NCBI GenBank assembly: GCA_016946835.1
Contig: JACVTC010000235.1
Coordinates: forward strand, 65,001 to 118,801
Reading direction: 5' to 3'
Origin: Neocallimastix lanati (nom. inval.)
Taxonomy: Eukaryota > Neocallimastigomycota > Neocallimastigomycetes > Neocallimastigales > Neocallimastigaceae
DNA length: 53,801 nucleotides
Shown here: positions 1 through 10,556 of the stretch, piece after piece
Layout of the letters: the number at the start of each line of letters is the position of its first letter
Numbering within the stretch: the first letter of the stretch is position 1
The notes under the pieces: model-generated
Databases searched by the model: none
Seen by the model: only the letters and a program-made list of their open reading frames with translations
Told to the model about the DNA's origin: nothing
Position numbers and translations under genes: made by a program

Positions 1-587
1 TTAGTATATGAAAAGAAAAATGTATATTTATATGCTATTATTTCTATTATCAATGTGAAATGAAGAAAAGTATGAGCTAAAAACTCTCATTTTGATATTT
101 CAAAGAAAAAATATTTTTAGCAAATATTATTTTAATGAAAATTACTTTATTTTTAATTTTTAATTATGAATTTATAAATATTTTTTTATTATTAATAATT
201 AAATCCAATCATATATATTAAAAATTATTATTATTATTTTTTTTAATTAAGAAAAAAAAAAATGGAATTTATTAAAAGTATTAATAGATATATATTATTT
301 AAAATAATTTATAAAAAAAAAATTATTAGAAAATAATTAATATAGAATCAGTATATTTTCTTCTTTTTTATTTAATTTACAAAAATATAAATTTAAAAAA
401 AAATAAAAATAAAAAAAAGTTTTTAATATACGCCTTATTAGTATTAATATTATTAATAATTAAAAATTAAAATATTAGTCACTACTAATATATAAACATT
501 TTAGAATATATATATAATTAATTAAAGAATATTTCTATTAATTTTTTTATTTTTTTATTTTTATTTTTTTTATTCTAAAATGTTATA

Positions 588-618
<31 letters not shown>

Positions 619-723
619 TTTATTTATTTATTTTTATTTATCTATTTATTTATTTATATTTATTTATATTTATTTATTTATTTATATTTATTTATTTATT
701 TATTTATATTTATTTATTTATTT

Positions 724-802
<79 letters not shown>

Positions 803-819
803 TTCATTTATTTATTCAT

Positions 820-874
<55 letters not shown>

Positions 875-1480
875 TTTTCATATTATTTAATAATTATAAA
901 AAAAAGTTTACAGTTAATGAAATTATAGTTAAATTAGTTTCATAAAGTTAATTCATTTATGGTTAATAAAATTTTAAAGTTTATAATATCTCACAATAAT
1001 TTGGTATAAATCTTGTGGTTAAGTAATTCCATGATTATTAATAAATATTAAAAATATTAACACAAAAAAAAATATAACAATAATATAATATATACAAATA
1101 TTTTTTATACAGTTTTATTTTATTTCTTATATATTTAATTTTAATATTTAAAATCATTTTTGGAATAGTATATATAATTTTCTATAAAAAAAAAATATTA
1201 TATTGAATATATTACGATAAAATGAATAAAAAAAATTATTTAAATTATTACTATTTTATGACAAAAAATAGGAAATATAATTTTTTTTTTTTTAACATAC
1301 ATATATTTATTTAAAATATATTTTTAAATATTAATTTACATGTTTATAATTTGGTTTAATGAAAATAGTATTTTTATTAAAATTATCTTGATTAGTTCTT
1401 TTTATTATAATTAGTATTATTAATATTTATTTCAATTTAAAATAATACTAATTTCTAATATTTTATTTTTACTATTATTA

Positions 1481-1521
<41 letters not shown>

Positions 1522-1676
1522 TTTAATAAATAGATATTATAAATTTTTAAGTAAAGCGTTTTTTTTTTTTTTTTCATTTTATATATAATGAAATAACTAA
1601 TTAATTTGATTTGATATTTATTTGATAAATAATATTATAATTGAAATATTTATAGCAAAATATTTATTTCAAAGTT
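1..1676. other. Intergenic, A/T low-complexity DNA
   Basis: No coding region is visible here. The stretch holds poly-A and poly-T runs, a long TTTA microsatellite (given separately) and a short ATT run at about 1471-1520. The final bases lead into the 3' end of the minus-strand methyltransferase gene. Confidence 0.7.
589..877. repeat. (TTTA)n microsatellite
   Basis: About 290 bp of tandem TTTA, with occasional TTTTTA, TTATATT and TTCA variants in the first and last thirds and a cleaner middle. This is a simple-sequence repeat with no sign of coding. Confidence 0.95.
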
Positions 1677-2318
1677 TTATTTCTTTGTAGCAACTAAATG
1701 AAGTCTTCTCTTTTTTTGTTGTTCTAATTTTTCAACAGTTAAACCTGCATTATTACAAAATTCTCTAACTTCATCAAGAGTATAAATTTTTACATCACCA
1801 AATCCCAGAAAATTAATGATTGGAATCTCTATCTTATTAAAAACCTGTAAAATGTATTTATTACAGGTATTATCTCTTAAAATAAATTTACCTCCTGGTT
1901 TTAATACTTTATAAACACTATTAAAGTAATCTTGAGGATTTGGATAATGATGGAAACTTTGTGAAGTAATAACAATATCAAAGCTGTTTTCATCAAATGG
2001 TAAGTTTTCACAATCACCAACTATAAATTCTGTATTTGTTAAATTCTTACTGTTTGCTTTTTCTATCATTTTTGGAGATATATCAATGCCTGTGTATTTT
2101 TTATCAGGAAACTTTTCCTTTAATAATGAAATCATTGGAGCTGTACCACAACCAGCATCCAATAATGTTTCAAATTCACACTTTTCAATTTCTTCTAAAA
2201 TTGGTGGATAATCATCTCTACACATTTTATAAATCAGAGTATCACCTTCATAGTTCTCGGCAGCTTTATCAAATTCTTTTATAGTCAATTGTTTATATTC
2301 TTCACTTGTTTTAACCAT
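1677..2318 (-). CDS. Class I SAM-dependent methyltransferase
   Basis: Encodes 213 residues in one exon. The order of motifs is that of a Methyltransf_11/UbiE-like Rossmann methyltransferase: motif I DAGCG at residues 54-58 (SAM-binding loop), the acidic end of beta-2 in GIDIS (Asp79), GD at 101-102, the FDIV strand at 113-116, and LKPGG at 141-145. It would transfer a methyl group from S-adenosylmethionine to a small-molecule or lipid substrate; the substrate cannot be told from sequence. There is no signal peptide or membrane segment, so it is probably cytosolic. The length is normal for a stand-alone enzyme of this fold, and the ATG is the first in a frame that begins just after a strongly A/T promoter-like stretch. 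Codon choice is less extreme than its surroundings. The compact intronless form fits a gene acquired from bacteria, which is common in gut fungi, but that is inference. A degraded partial copy lies 2.3 kb away. Confidence 0.9.
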   Translation of the reverse strand: MVKTSEEYKQLTIKEFDKAAENYEGDTLIYKMCRDDYPPILEEIEKCEFETLLDAGCGTAPMISLLKEKFPDKKYTGIDISPKMIEKANSKNLTNTEFIVGDCENLPFDENSFDIVITSQSFHHYPNPQDYFNSVYKVLKPGGKFILRDNTCNKYILQVFNKIEIPIINFLGFGDVKIYTLDEVREFCNNAGLTVEKLEQQKKRRLHLVATKK

Positions 2319-2383
2319 TTTTAAATTATATTTATTATTAAATAATTAAATAAAATATATGTTGTTATTAAAATTGAATATTG

Positions 2384-2419
<36 letters not shown>

Positions 2420-2864
2420 AGAAAGGTTAAAAACTCTTATTAATGCATATTTATATTAATTTCAATATTAATATCCATTGTTTTTAAATGTTAAATTTTT
2501 AAAAATTAAATAATTAATTTAACTTTTATAATTTGAAAAAATTTATCCAATCATTTAGATCATTTTCGATCATTTTTCGGAAATAGATATTAAAAAAATA
2601 AATTTTTTTTAATAGAAAAATTAATTAAAATAAAAGAATAATTCTATTTAATTATTTTTTTTTTTATTTTTTTAAATAGTTTAATAATTATTTAAATATA
2701 AATCACCAATAATATTTAAATAAGTTAAATAACAAAAAGTAGTTTGAAGAAATTTAATTTTTTAAAGTTTTTTTCTTTTCAAATATTTATTTATTTACTA
2801 TTTTGTTATTAATTATTGAGTTATTCATTAATATCTAATTTAATAATTACAACTTTTGATTTAT

Positions 2865-2904
<40 letters not shown>

Positions 2905-2969
2905 AAAATTAAAATAAAATTATGCATAATATTTAAAATAGTTTATTTAGTTGATATTAAAAAAAATTT

Positions 2970-3335
2970 TTTTTGATACTTTGCCATTTTAATTTGGTTA
3001 AAGTATGTTTTTTTTTTTTTTTTTTCTTTAATATTTTTAATGCAATTAATAAATAAATAAATAAATAAATAAATTTTAATCAGGTTTAGAATATAAATAA
3101 ATGTTAAGAATAAAATATTTTCTTAAACATTTCGAAATTAAAAAGCATGACTTATTAATTTATAATAAATAATTAACTTTAAATAATAATAATAGAGATA
3201 AATATTAAATAATTAAATATATATTATAAATAATATATATATTATATAAAACACTTTTTTTAAAAAAAAAAAATAAAAAATAATACTTTGCCACTTTAAT
3301 TTTGTTAAATATGAATTTTTTTTTTTTTTTTTTTA
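2970..3335. repeat. Duplicated TACTTTGCCA-poly-T segment
   Basis: Two diverged direct copies (2975-3030 and 3284-3335) share the order TACTTTGCCA, TTTAATTT, GTTAAA, then a poly-T run of 18 or more. They are spaced about 310 bp apart. Origin is unknown; they may be remnants of a short mobile element. Confidence 0.55.
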
Positions 3336-3445
3336 TTGATACAATTTAATTTAATGCCATAAAATTTTTTATATTTTTTAAAATAATTATAATAAATTAA
3401 CATTTTAATTACCATTTTATTCATAATATTCATCATAAATAATTA

Positions 3446-3499
<54 letters not shown>

Positions 3500-3813
3500 A
3501 TAATTAAGTATGAATAAAAAATAAAAAAAAAAAAAATATATTTTTATTATTTTAACTTTATATTAAAGTATATTAAAAACATATATAGCAAAAATATAAT
3601 TAAAACAAAACTAATAAAGTGGTATAAACAAATAAAGTTTATGGGTGTACTATTTTTTAATAGTTAAATTCTATGTTAGATCATTTTTATTAAAAAAAAA
3701 ACACTAAATTAATTAAGAATAAAACGAAAAAATAATAATAATTATAACGTAAAAAAGATATTTTAAAGTTTTTATTATATATATATATTTAAAAAAAAAT
3801 AAATAAATAATAA

Positions 3814-3904
3814 TAATATGCTTAATATAAAAATAAATAATTAAAAAATGAGATTAATTTATAAATTTTATTCAGTATTTTTAATTTTTATATTAAGCAT
3901 ATTA
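3814..3904. repeat. Inverted repeat, 21-bp perfect arms
   Basis: The arm at 3814-3834 (core ATGCTTAATATAAAAAT) is the exact reverse complement of 3884-3904, with a 49-bp spacer. The arms are not a simple dinucleotide run, so the match is meaningful. It could be a miniature inverted-repeat element or a long RNA hairpin. Confidence 0.75.
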
Positions 3905-4147
3905 AGTATTAATTTTACTTTTAATCCTGTTGATTTTTAAATATGTTATTTCATTGTATATATATAAAAAAGATTTATTTATATACAAATTTATTATTAT
4001 TTTATTTATTATTTATTTAGTTATTATTTATTTATTTACTTGTTTATTTATGAATATATTATTTTTACTATTAAAATTTTTTATTAGTTTATTTGATTTT
4101 TGAATTATTATTTTCAATTTTTTTTTTATTCAATTTCATATAAATTA

Positions 4148-4149
<2 letters not shown>

Positions 4150-4196
<47 letters not shown>

Positions 4197-4212
4197 GTTG
4201 TTGTTATTGTTA

Positions 4213-4262
<50 letters not shown>
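4150..4262. repeat. (ATT)n microsatellite with GTT interruption
   Basis: Pure ATT units are interrupted by a short GTT-rich block near 4196-4212. Frames on either strand give poly-Asn or poly-Tyr and are not genes. Confidence 0.9.
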
Positions 4263-4623
4263 ATTATAGCAAAAAGATATATATATTTTTAATAATAACA
4301 TGTATATATATTTATTTATTACAACTTCTAATTACTTTATCATTTGTTAAAAAGCAAAAGTTATATTAAAATTAATAATTTAATATTTTTTTTTTAATTA
4401 AGTATTATTTATTTATATATTTCTATTTAAAATAATATCATTTAATAATATTTATGATTTCTTAACTATTACTCTATTTTTTTTTTTTTTCTAAATAGAA
4501 AAAATAAATTCTTTAAATAAAACTTTTTTTGCCTTTTTTATCATTATATGATAAATGAATTAATTTATATTATTTATTATTAATTGATAATGGACATAAC
4601 CCAAAATATTTATTTCAAGGTAT

Positions 4624-5085
4624 TTATTTCTTTGTAGCAACTAAATAAAATCTTAATCCTGTTTGATGTTCCAATTTTTCAAAAATTAAAAATTAAACCT
4701 GCCTTATTGCAAAATTCTCTAACTTCATCAAGAAAATATATTTTTATATTATCATATCCCATACCCATAACATTACCAAGTAGGGTTTTAATGTTATTCA
4801 TTAACAGTTAAAGGACTTTATTGGAAGTATTATCTCTTAAAATAAATATACCTTCTGGTCTTAATGCTTTATAAATACTATTATAGTAATTTTTGAGGAT
4901 TTGGTTAATGATGGAAACTTTGTGAAGTAATAGCAATATCAAAACTATTTTAATCAAAGGATAAGTTTACAAAATCACCAACTATGAATTCTTTTTTTTT
5001 TTTTTTTATATTTAGTATATTCTATGATTTTAGGTGATAAACCTATACGGTATATTTTTTTTTATTTGGTTATGTTTTTTTTTTT
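4624..5085 (-). pseudogene. Decayed 3' copy of the methyltransferase gene
   Basis: This aligns by eye, in the same orientation, with the last two-thirds of the methyltransferase gene at 1677-2318, from the stop-codon end (TTATTTCTTTGTAGCAACTAA) back to about codon 75. Long matching blocks include the regions encoding the C-terminal VATKK, the NAGL segment, the LRDNT strand and the block before HHYPNP. Small insertions and deletions, in-frame stops and a poly-T run where the IVGD strand should be destroy the frame. The segment encoding motif I (SAM-binding loop) is missing. It is therefore a 3'-biased partial duplication that has been drifting. Matching flank before the stop (AAAATATTTATTTCAA) shows that the duplication included some downstream sequence. 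Confidence 0.85.
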
Positions 5086-5517
5086 TCAATATAAAATTAT
5101 AATACTATATAATTTTATATTAAAAATAATATATATATATTATAAAAAAAATAATAATAATATATCTATATAATAATTATCTTTATTTATTTCTTCTTAC
5201 AAAAATATAAAATTTTTTTTTTCTTTTTATGATTATATATAAAATAAATAATTTATTCATATAATAATTATTTTAATGATAAAATATTTAATTATTAAAA
5301 GAAAAAAATAAATTTATAATTTTTATATATATTAAAAAAAAAATTATTATAATTATTTTAATGATAAAATTTTTAATTATTAAAAGAAAAAAATAAAATT
5401 TATAATTTTTATATATTAAAATATTAAAAAAAAAAAAAAAAAAAAAATTAAAAAAAAAAAAGTTTTATTAATTATTTTATATATTAAAATATTAAATATA
5501 TTATATAATACTTTTTC

Positions 5518-5548
<31 letters not shown>

Positions 5549-5999
5549 AAAATGGAATATCAATAAAATAAATTTATATATATATATATATATATATAAA
5601 TTTATTTTTTTAATTATTTTGACTTTACTTATCTAATTTAAATTAAGAATAGAATACATTTAATGTTACTTCATTTAATATTTGTTAGAAATATTAAAAT
5701 GAAATATTTCATTATATCTTTTTTTATTATCGATATGTATGATATGTATGATAAAAAATATTAAAAAAAAAATATATATATATATATATAATGAATGTAA
5801 ATAAAATGAAATTATATATAATTAAATAAAAAAAAGAAAAAGAAAAGTTAGAGCATTATAACTATTATCAAAATTATTTTTTTAATAACTGATGCTTAAT
5901 AAAATCAAGCAATATTTAGTTATCATTTATGTATAAAGATAATTTTAATGTCCAGTAAATTCTTACTGTTACTATTCATATATAATGGATGGATTATAT

Positions 6000-6051
6000 G
6001 ATTGATTATCTTTACTTTAACCAAAACATGTTATGGTAAAGATAATCAATC
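6000..6051. repeat. Hairpin with 16-bp perfect arms
   Basis: The arms are GATTGATTATCTTTAC at 6000-6015 and its exact complement at 6036-6051, with a 20-nt spacer that itself has a small ACCA/TGGT pairing. It is followed by a T run (6052-6060), giving a terminator-like shape on the plus strand. The function is unknown. Confidence 0.8.
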
Positions 6052-6239
6052 TTTTTTTTTAAGACTTTTTTTTTGGTTACTCTGCCACTTCTGATATCGA
6101 TAATACCCATTATTACTAATAGAAAAGGAGAAATTTTAATTAGTATAAAAAAATATTATATTATATTATATTATATGTTAATAAAAAAAACTTTAACACC
6201 ATATATTAATGGTATATATAGGAGAAATAGGGTTAGTGT

Positions 6240-6375
6240 ATTTTTTTTTTTAGCCTGAGATTAACGAGAAGAGAGGAAAATAGGTCCACCAGTCTCTTCC
6301 TTAAACGTATCAGACTCTCATTGGGTTCTTTGCCATTCTGTTTTAATATTCTAGCTAATACAGATGCTAAAATAT
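6240..6375 (-). other. Possible coding relic, unidentified
   Basis: On the minus strand a stretch of about 45 codons is open and rich in Leu, Arg, Lys and Glu with non-AT-biased codons, unlike nearby DNA. It would form amphipathic helices (pattern such as LARILKQNGKEP, then LIRLRKRL). Stops lie on both sides. I do not recognise the family. It may be a fragment of a mobile-element protein. Confidence 0.25.
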
Positions 6376-7589
6376 TAAGTATTTAAGAAGGAATTAGCAT
6401 AAGAGAAGACTATTAAAAATAGGAATAACAAGTTCAGATAATATCTGGTTATTTTATAATTTGTACTACTAAATATATATATGAATTCTTAAAGTTATTT
6501 TCCAATTTATTACCTTTTTAAAGGAAAGCCTATTGTAATCATAAAAATAACCTTTAAATAATCCATATTATTATTATTATAGTTAACTCTTAGGATGATA
6601 TAGTTTTTTTTGTATTAATGTACTGGCTTATTAACAATTCCACAAATAATTTCGTTTGATATTTTTTTTTAATTAATAATTTATTTAGCATTGCTTGGAT
6701 TTTTTTTTTTTTTTTTTCTTAAAGTTACCCTTAATACCACGAGAATTAAGATGATTTTCCTCCCCTGAATTCCATAGCCCATAGAAGGTGATATGTTTCG
6801 AAGAGTAATATATCCATAAAGGGTTTAATTTTATAATAATATTTACAATTAATATTCATATTTATTTTTTTTTTTTTTTTTAGACTAATAAGAGAATACA
6901 CTTAAATACTATAATTTCTTTTATTTTTTTAAATTTTAATTTAATTAATCTTTCTTTTTTTTTTAATTATCAAATTAATTTAATAAAATTAAAATAAGAA
7001 GAAGAAGAAAAAAAAGGTATTTTATAATTAATGAAAATATGTTTAATAGGTTAATTCCTTTGATATAAAATTAAATTTAAGCGATCCTACTATAATAAAG
7101 TTTAATATAATAGACTTAGAATTATTCCATAATAATAATTTTAATTTAAAACTTTAATATAATTATTAATAATAGTATATAAAATATTACAATTCTTTTT
7201 TATTATTTTTTAATAAATTTTATAAGATGAAAAAAAAAAAAAAAAAGAAATAATTAAAAATAAAATATTAAAAATTTTTTTAATATTTATTTTTATTTAA
7301 TTTTTTTTTTTTTACAGGTTTTTTTTATTATTTAAAATTAAATTATAAAAAAAAAAAAAAGGCCTTTTATTAATATAATAAAAAAATATATTTTTATATA
7401 TATAATTTTTTTTAAAAAAAAAAAAAAAAAAAAAACATAGTTTATTTTTTATATATAAAAAGTATTATTATTTTTTTTTCATTATCATGACTATTTTTAT
7501 TAAATTATATAAAAAATAAAATATAAAAAAATTAATAATACAAATTAGATGATTTATAAACTTTTACAATTATTCTATTTAAAAAAAAA

Positions 7590-7620
<31 letters not shown>

Positions 7621-7651
7621 TATAATATTCTTATTATTAAGTCTAAAGTTG

Positions 7652-7657
7652 AAAAAA
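7652..7657 (-). terminator. RNA polymerase III terminator for tRNA-Pro
   Basis: On the minus strand a run of six T residues lies 11 nt past the tRNA discriminator base. This is the usual oligo-T stop signal for RNA polymerase III. Confidence 0.75.
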
Positions 7658-7667
7658 GAAGACCTGA

Positions 7668-7739
7668 GGGCTCAACCGGGAATTGAACCCGGGACCTCTC
7701 GCACCCTAAGCGAGAATTATACCACTAAACCATTGAGCC
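7668..7739 (-). tRNA. tRNA-Pro (anticodon AGG)
   Basis: A complete intronless cloverleaf: seven-base-pair acceptor stem GGCTCAA/TTGAGCC, D arm, anticodon stem CTCGC/GCGAG with loop TTAGGGT (anticodon AGG, reading CCU and, after A34 to inosine editing, CCC/CCA), and T arm CCGGG/CCCGG with loop TTCAATT. The internal promoter is intact: A box TGGTTTAGTGG and B box GGTTCAATTCC. The discriminator base is C, as in cytosolic tRNA-Pro of eukaryotes. CCA is not encoded, which is normal for a nuclear eukaryotic gene. An oligo-T terminator follows. Confidence 0.96.
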
Positions 7740-7879
7740 ATCTCCATTTTGGAAAGAATATACTAATAATATAAATTTACCACTTTGTAAAATAAAGCAC
7801 TCAAACCTAATCCAAAACTAAATCATCCAATTATTAAATTTATTAAGATGGATAGAATCCACTCACCTACTGTAATAAC

Positions 7880-8001
7880 TGTTGGGATACGAATAAGAGA
7901 GGAGCACCCATTAGGTGAGTATCGATGTATTTTTTAAAGAAAAATTATAATAAAAATTTATCTTTATTAAAATTTAATTTAAAAGAATCTCGATACCAAC
8001 T
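7880..8001. mobile_element. Possible short solo LTR beside the tRNA gene
   Basis: The sequence begins TGTTGGGATACGA and ends TCTCGATACCAACT, so the ends form an imperfect inverted repeat (GTTGG.AT.CGA). Solo LTRs of copia-type elements often begin TGTTGG and lie near tRNA genes. The interior is unusually GC-containing at its start. No clear target-site duplication is seen and the last base is not the canonical A, so the call is tentative. Confidence 0.3.
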
Positions 8002-8019
8002 AAAAATTGAAAAGTTCAT

Positions 8020-9330
8020 GAACATTATTTAATTATTATTTATTAATTATTATGTATTTAATTATTATTAAATAACTATGTATTTAATTATTATTTATTA
8101 ATTATTATTATTTATTTAATTATTATTCATTTAATTATTATTCATTTAATTATTTAATTAGTATTTATTTAATTATTTAATTATTATGTATTTAATTATT
8201 CAATTATTATGTATTTAATTATTATGTATTTAATTATTAAAAAACCTGCCACATACAAAATATGCTACATTGTGAAATGTAAAATGTTTAAAGGGTTAGT
8301 GTTAATATTAAACCCTAACCCTAATATTTAATGTTATTAATGAGTGGCGTTTCGCCAAATTTCATTTCGCCAAATATTGAATAAAAACAAGTTTTAAAAA
8401 AAAAATTATTTTGAATTAATATTTAGTTATTTATTCATTTATTTATATCAATACTCCACTTAGCGAAATGAAACCTGGCGAAATGGAACATTTTAATACT
8501 AACGCCTCTTCGAAGGGAGAGTTGCATTTCCCCAAATTGCATTTCGCCAGGTTGCATTTCCCCAAGTTGCTTTTCGCCAGGTTGCATTTCGACAAGTAGA
8601 GTATTGATATAAATAAATGAATAAAAAAATAAATATTAATTCAAAATATATTTTTTTTAAAATTGTTTTTATGCGATATTAATAATATTTAATTTTATTT
8701 ATTGATTTATTTATTTAATTAATAATTTTCAATTTGGCGAAATGCCACATTTTTTTAATACGCCACATGCTTTCAAAAAAATTGGCGAAATGCAATTTGG
8801 CGAAATGCAATTTGGCGAAATGCCCCACACCCTATTATTTAATAATTATGTATTTAATTATTATTTACTTAATTATTATGTATTTAATTATTATGTATTT
8901 AATTATTATTTATTTAATTATTATGTATTTAATTATTATGTATTTAATTATTATGTATTTAATTATTATGTATTTAATTATGTATTTAATTATTAAAAAA
9001 TCTGCCACGTACAAAATATGCCACATTGTGAAATGTAAAATGTTTAAAGGGTTAGTGTTAATATTAAACCCTAACCCTAATATTTAATGTTATTAATGGG
9101 AGGCATTTCGCCAAATTTCATTTCGCCAAGTTGCATTTTCCCAAATTGAAAATTATTAAATAAATAAATCAAATAAATAAAATTAAATATTATTAATATT
9201 GAATAAAAACAAGTTTTAAAAAAAAAATTATTTTTGAATTAATATTTATTTATTTATTCATTTATTTATATCAATACTCCACTTGGCGAAATGCAACATT
9301 TTAATACTAACGCCTCTTCGAAATGCAACC
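8020..9330. repeat. GGCGAAATG / CCCTAA composite repeat cluster
   Basis: Two direct copies (about 8020-8500 and 8840-9330) each carry an ATTTAATTATTATGT array, a TGCCAC.TACAAAATATG block, GGGTTAGTGTTAATATTAA followed by two CCCTAA units, and several CATTTCGCCA/TGGCGAAATG motifs. A third portion (8581-8748) is the reverse complement of 9133-9297, giving arms of about 165 bp. Reading frames crossing this cluster are built from the repeats and are not genes. A more diverged relative lies near 30895-30970. It is probably a non-autonomous mobile element or subtelomere-derived repeat; I cannot assign a family. Confidence 0.75.
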
Positions 9331-10509
9331 TGGCTATATACAATTTTGGGAAATGCAACTCTCCCAATTAAAAAAAATTTTTATCATTTATGTTTCTTCA
9401 TAAAAAAATTTTTAATGACTATTTTCAAATTCAAAAGGTTACTTTTTATTAATGTTTATAAAGTATTAAAGCAAATAAAATTATTTTTTTTTTAAATTAT
9501 TTATTTTTTATTTATTAAATTTTTTTTTATAAAAAAAAAATTTAAAGGGTTAATTCTAATAATCATAATAATTTTTATTAAAACTAACCCTTAGGACTTG
9601 AACAATTATAAATTTTATATGGTTTATTTTATATTATTTTATTATATATATATATATTTTTTTTTAAAAGAACAATATTATTTATTTATTAATTCATTAA
9701 TCTTTTTTTTTTTTTTCTTTTTATTTTTTTTTTCTTTTTTTTTTTTTTTTTCTGGTATATTAATAATTTAATAATATATATATTATTAATAAATAATTCT
9801 ATACTTTATGATTAAAATAAGTTAAAATACTATACATATAAAATATATACAATGAAACTTTTTTTTTTATATATATATAAAAGTAATAATAATAATTTTA
9901 AATTTATTAAGAAACTTTTAATAAATAGAAATATGTAATAAAATATAAATAAATAATATATAAACCTATAAATAATATATAAATAAATTAATAAATATAT
10001 AAATTAATAAATAAATAGTAATGAAGATTTATATTTATTTAGATAAATTAATATATAAAAATTTCTTTATTATAATAGTAGTAGTAGTTAATATCCAGTG
10101 AAAAATTTAAAAAATGATAAATAAGATTCAAAATAAAATATAATAAATAAGATAAAAATGAATTTTATAAAATAGACCAAAATGAAAAAAGTATTAAATA
10201 ATATGGATTAAAAGCTATTTGTATAAAAAGTATTCAATAAAATATATATTTTGATAGTTCAAAATATATTTTTATTTTGAAGTATATATATAAAAGTGTA
10301 AAACTTTAATAATTTATTATTTCTCTTCTACATTTATTTATATTTATAATAAATAATTATATTTTAAATGAAATAAATTATAAAGTATTGACTGCATATT
10401 ATTAATTCAAATAAACTTTGAACTTTTAATAAATATATTTTTTTACTATGTAAATACCTTTATTATTATTATTACTATTTTCATATTATATGAATATAAA
10501 GTTAGAATG

Positions 10510-10556
10510 TAATATAGTTTAGTGTATATATTATATATACATACTAAACTATATTA
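10510..10556. repeat. 47-bp near-perfect palindrome
   Basis: The arms TAATATAGTTTAGT (10510-10523) and ACTAAACTATATTA (10543-10556) are exact complements. The interior GTATATAT/ATATATAC also pairs, leaving only a two-base bulge and one central base. It could extrude as a cruciform. Confidence 0.7.

Larger units (their letters stand above)
2319..4623. other. Intergenic, homopolymers and small repeats
   Basis: This gap lies between the methyltransferase gene and its pseudogene. It contains poly-A runs at 2383-2417, 2871-2901 and 3451-3497, a repeated TACTTTGCCA segment (2975-3030 and 3284-3335), a 21-bp-arm inverted repeat at 3814-3904 and an ATT/GTT microsatellite at 4150-4262. Apparent reading frames across the microsatellite are poly-Asn or poly-Tyr artefacts. 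Confidence 0.7.
5086..7667. other. Intergenic, with possible coding relics
   Basis: Mostly A/T low complexity, including a tandem duplication of about 85 bp at 5266-5428 and a 16-bp-arm hairpin at 6000-6051. The stretch 6060-6830 is less AT-rich and looks like decayed former coding sequence (see the 6240-6375 entry and the block at 6715-6830), but no product can be recognised. Confidence 0.5.

Noticed and set aside
2036-2284. 82-codon plus-strand frame within the methyltransferase gene
   Set aside because: It is antisense to a clearly real enzyme and its composition follows from that gene.
4089-4369. Frames of 70-89 codons on both strands
   Set aside because: They are translations of the ATT/GTT microsatellite (poly-Asn, poly-Tyr) with no other coding signal.
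8310-8335. True telomere end
   Set aside because: Only two CCCTAA units occur, internal to the window and duplicated at 9066-9085 as part of a larger repeat.
8734-9087. Repetitive frames with LAKCN and YLIIM or VFNYY units
   Set aside because: They read through the GGCGAAATG and ATTTAATTATTATGT repeats in two frames at once, which no real gene would do.
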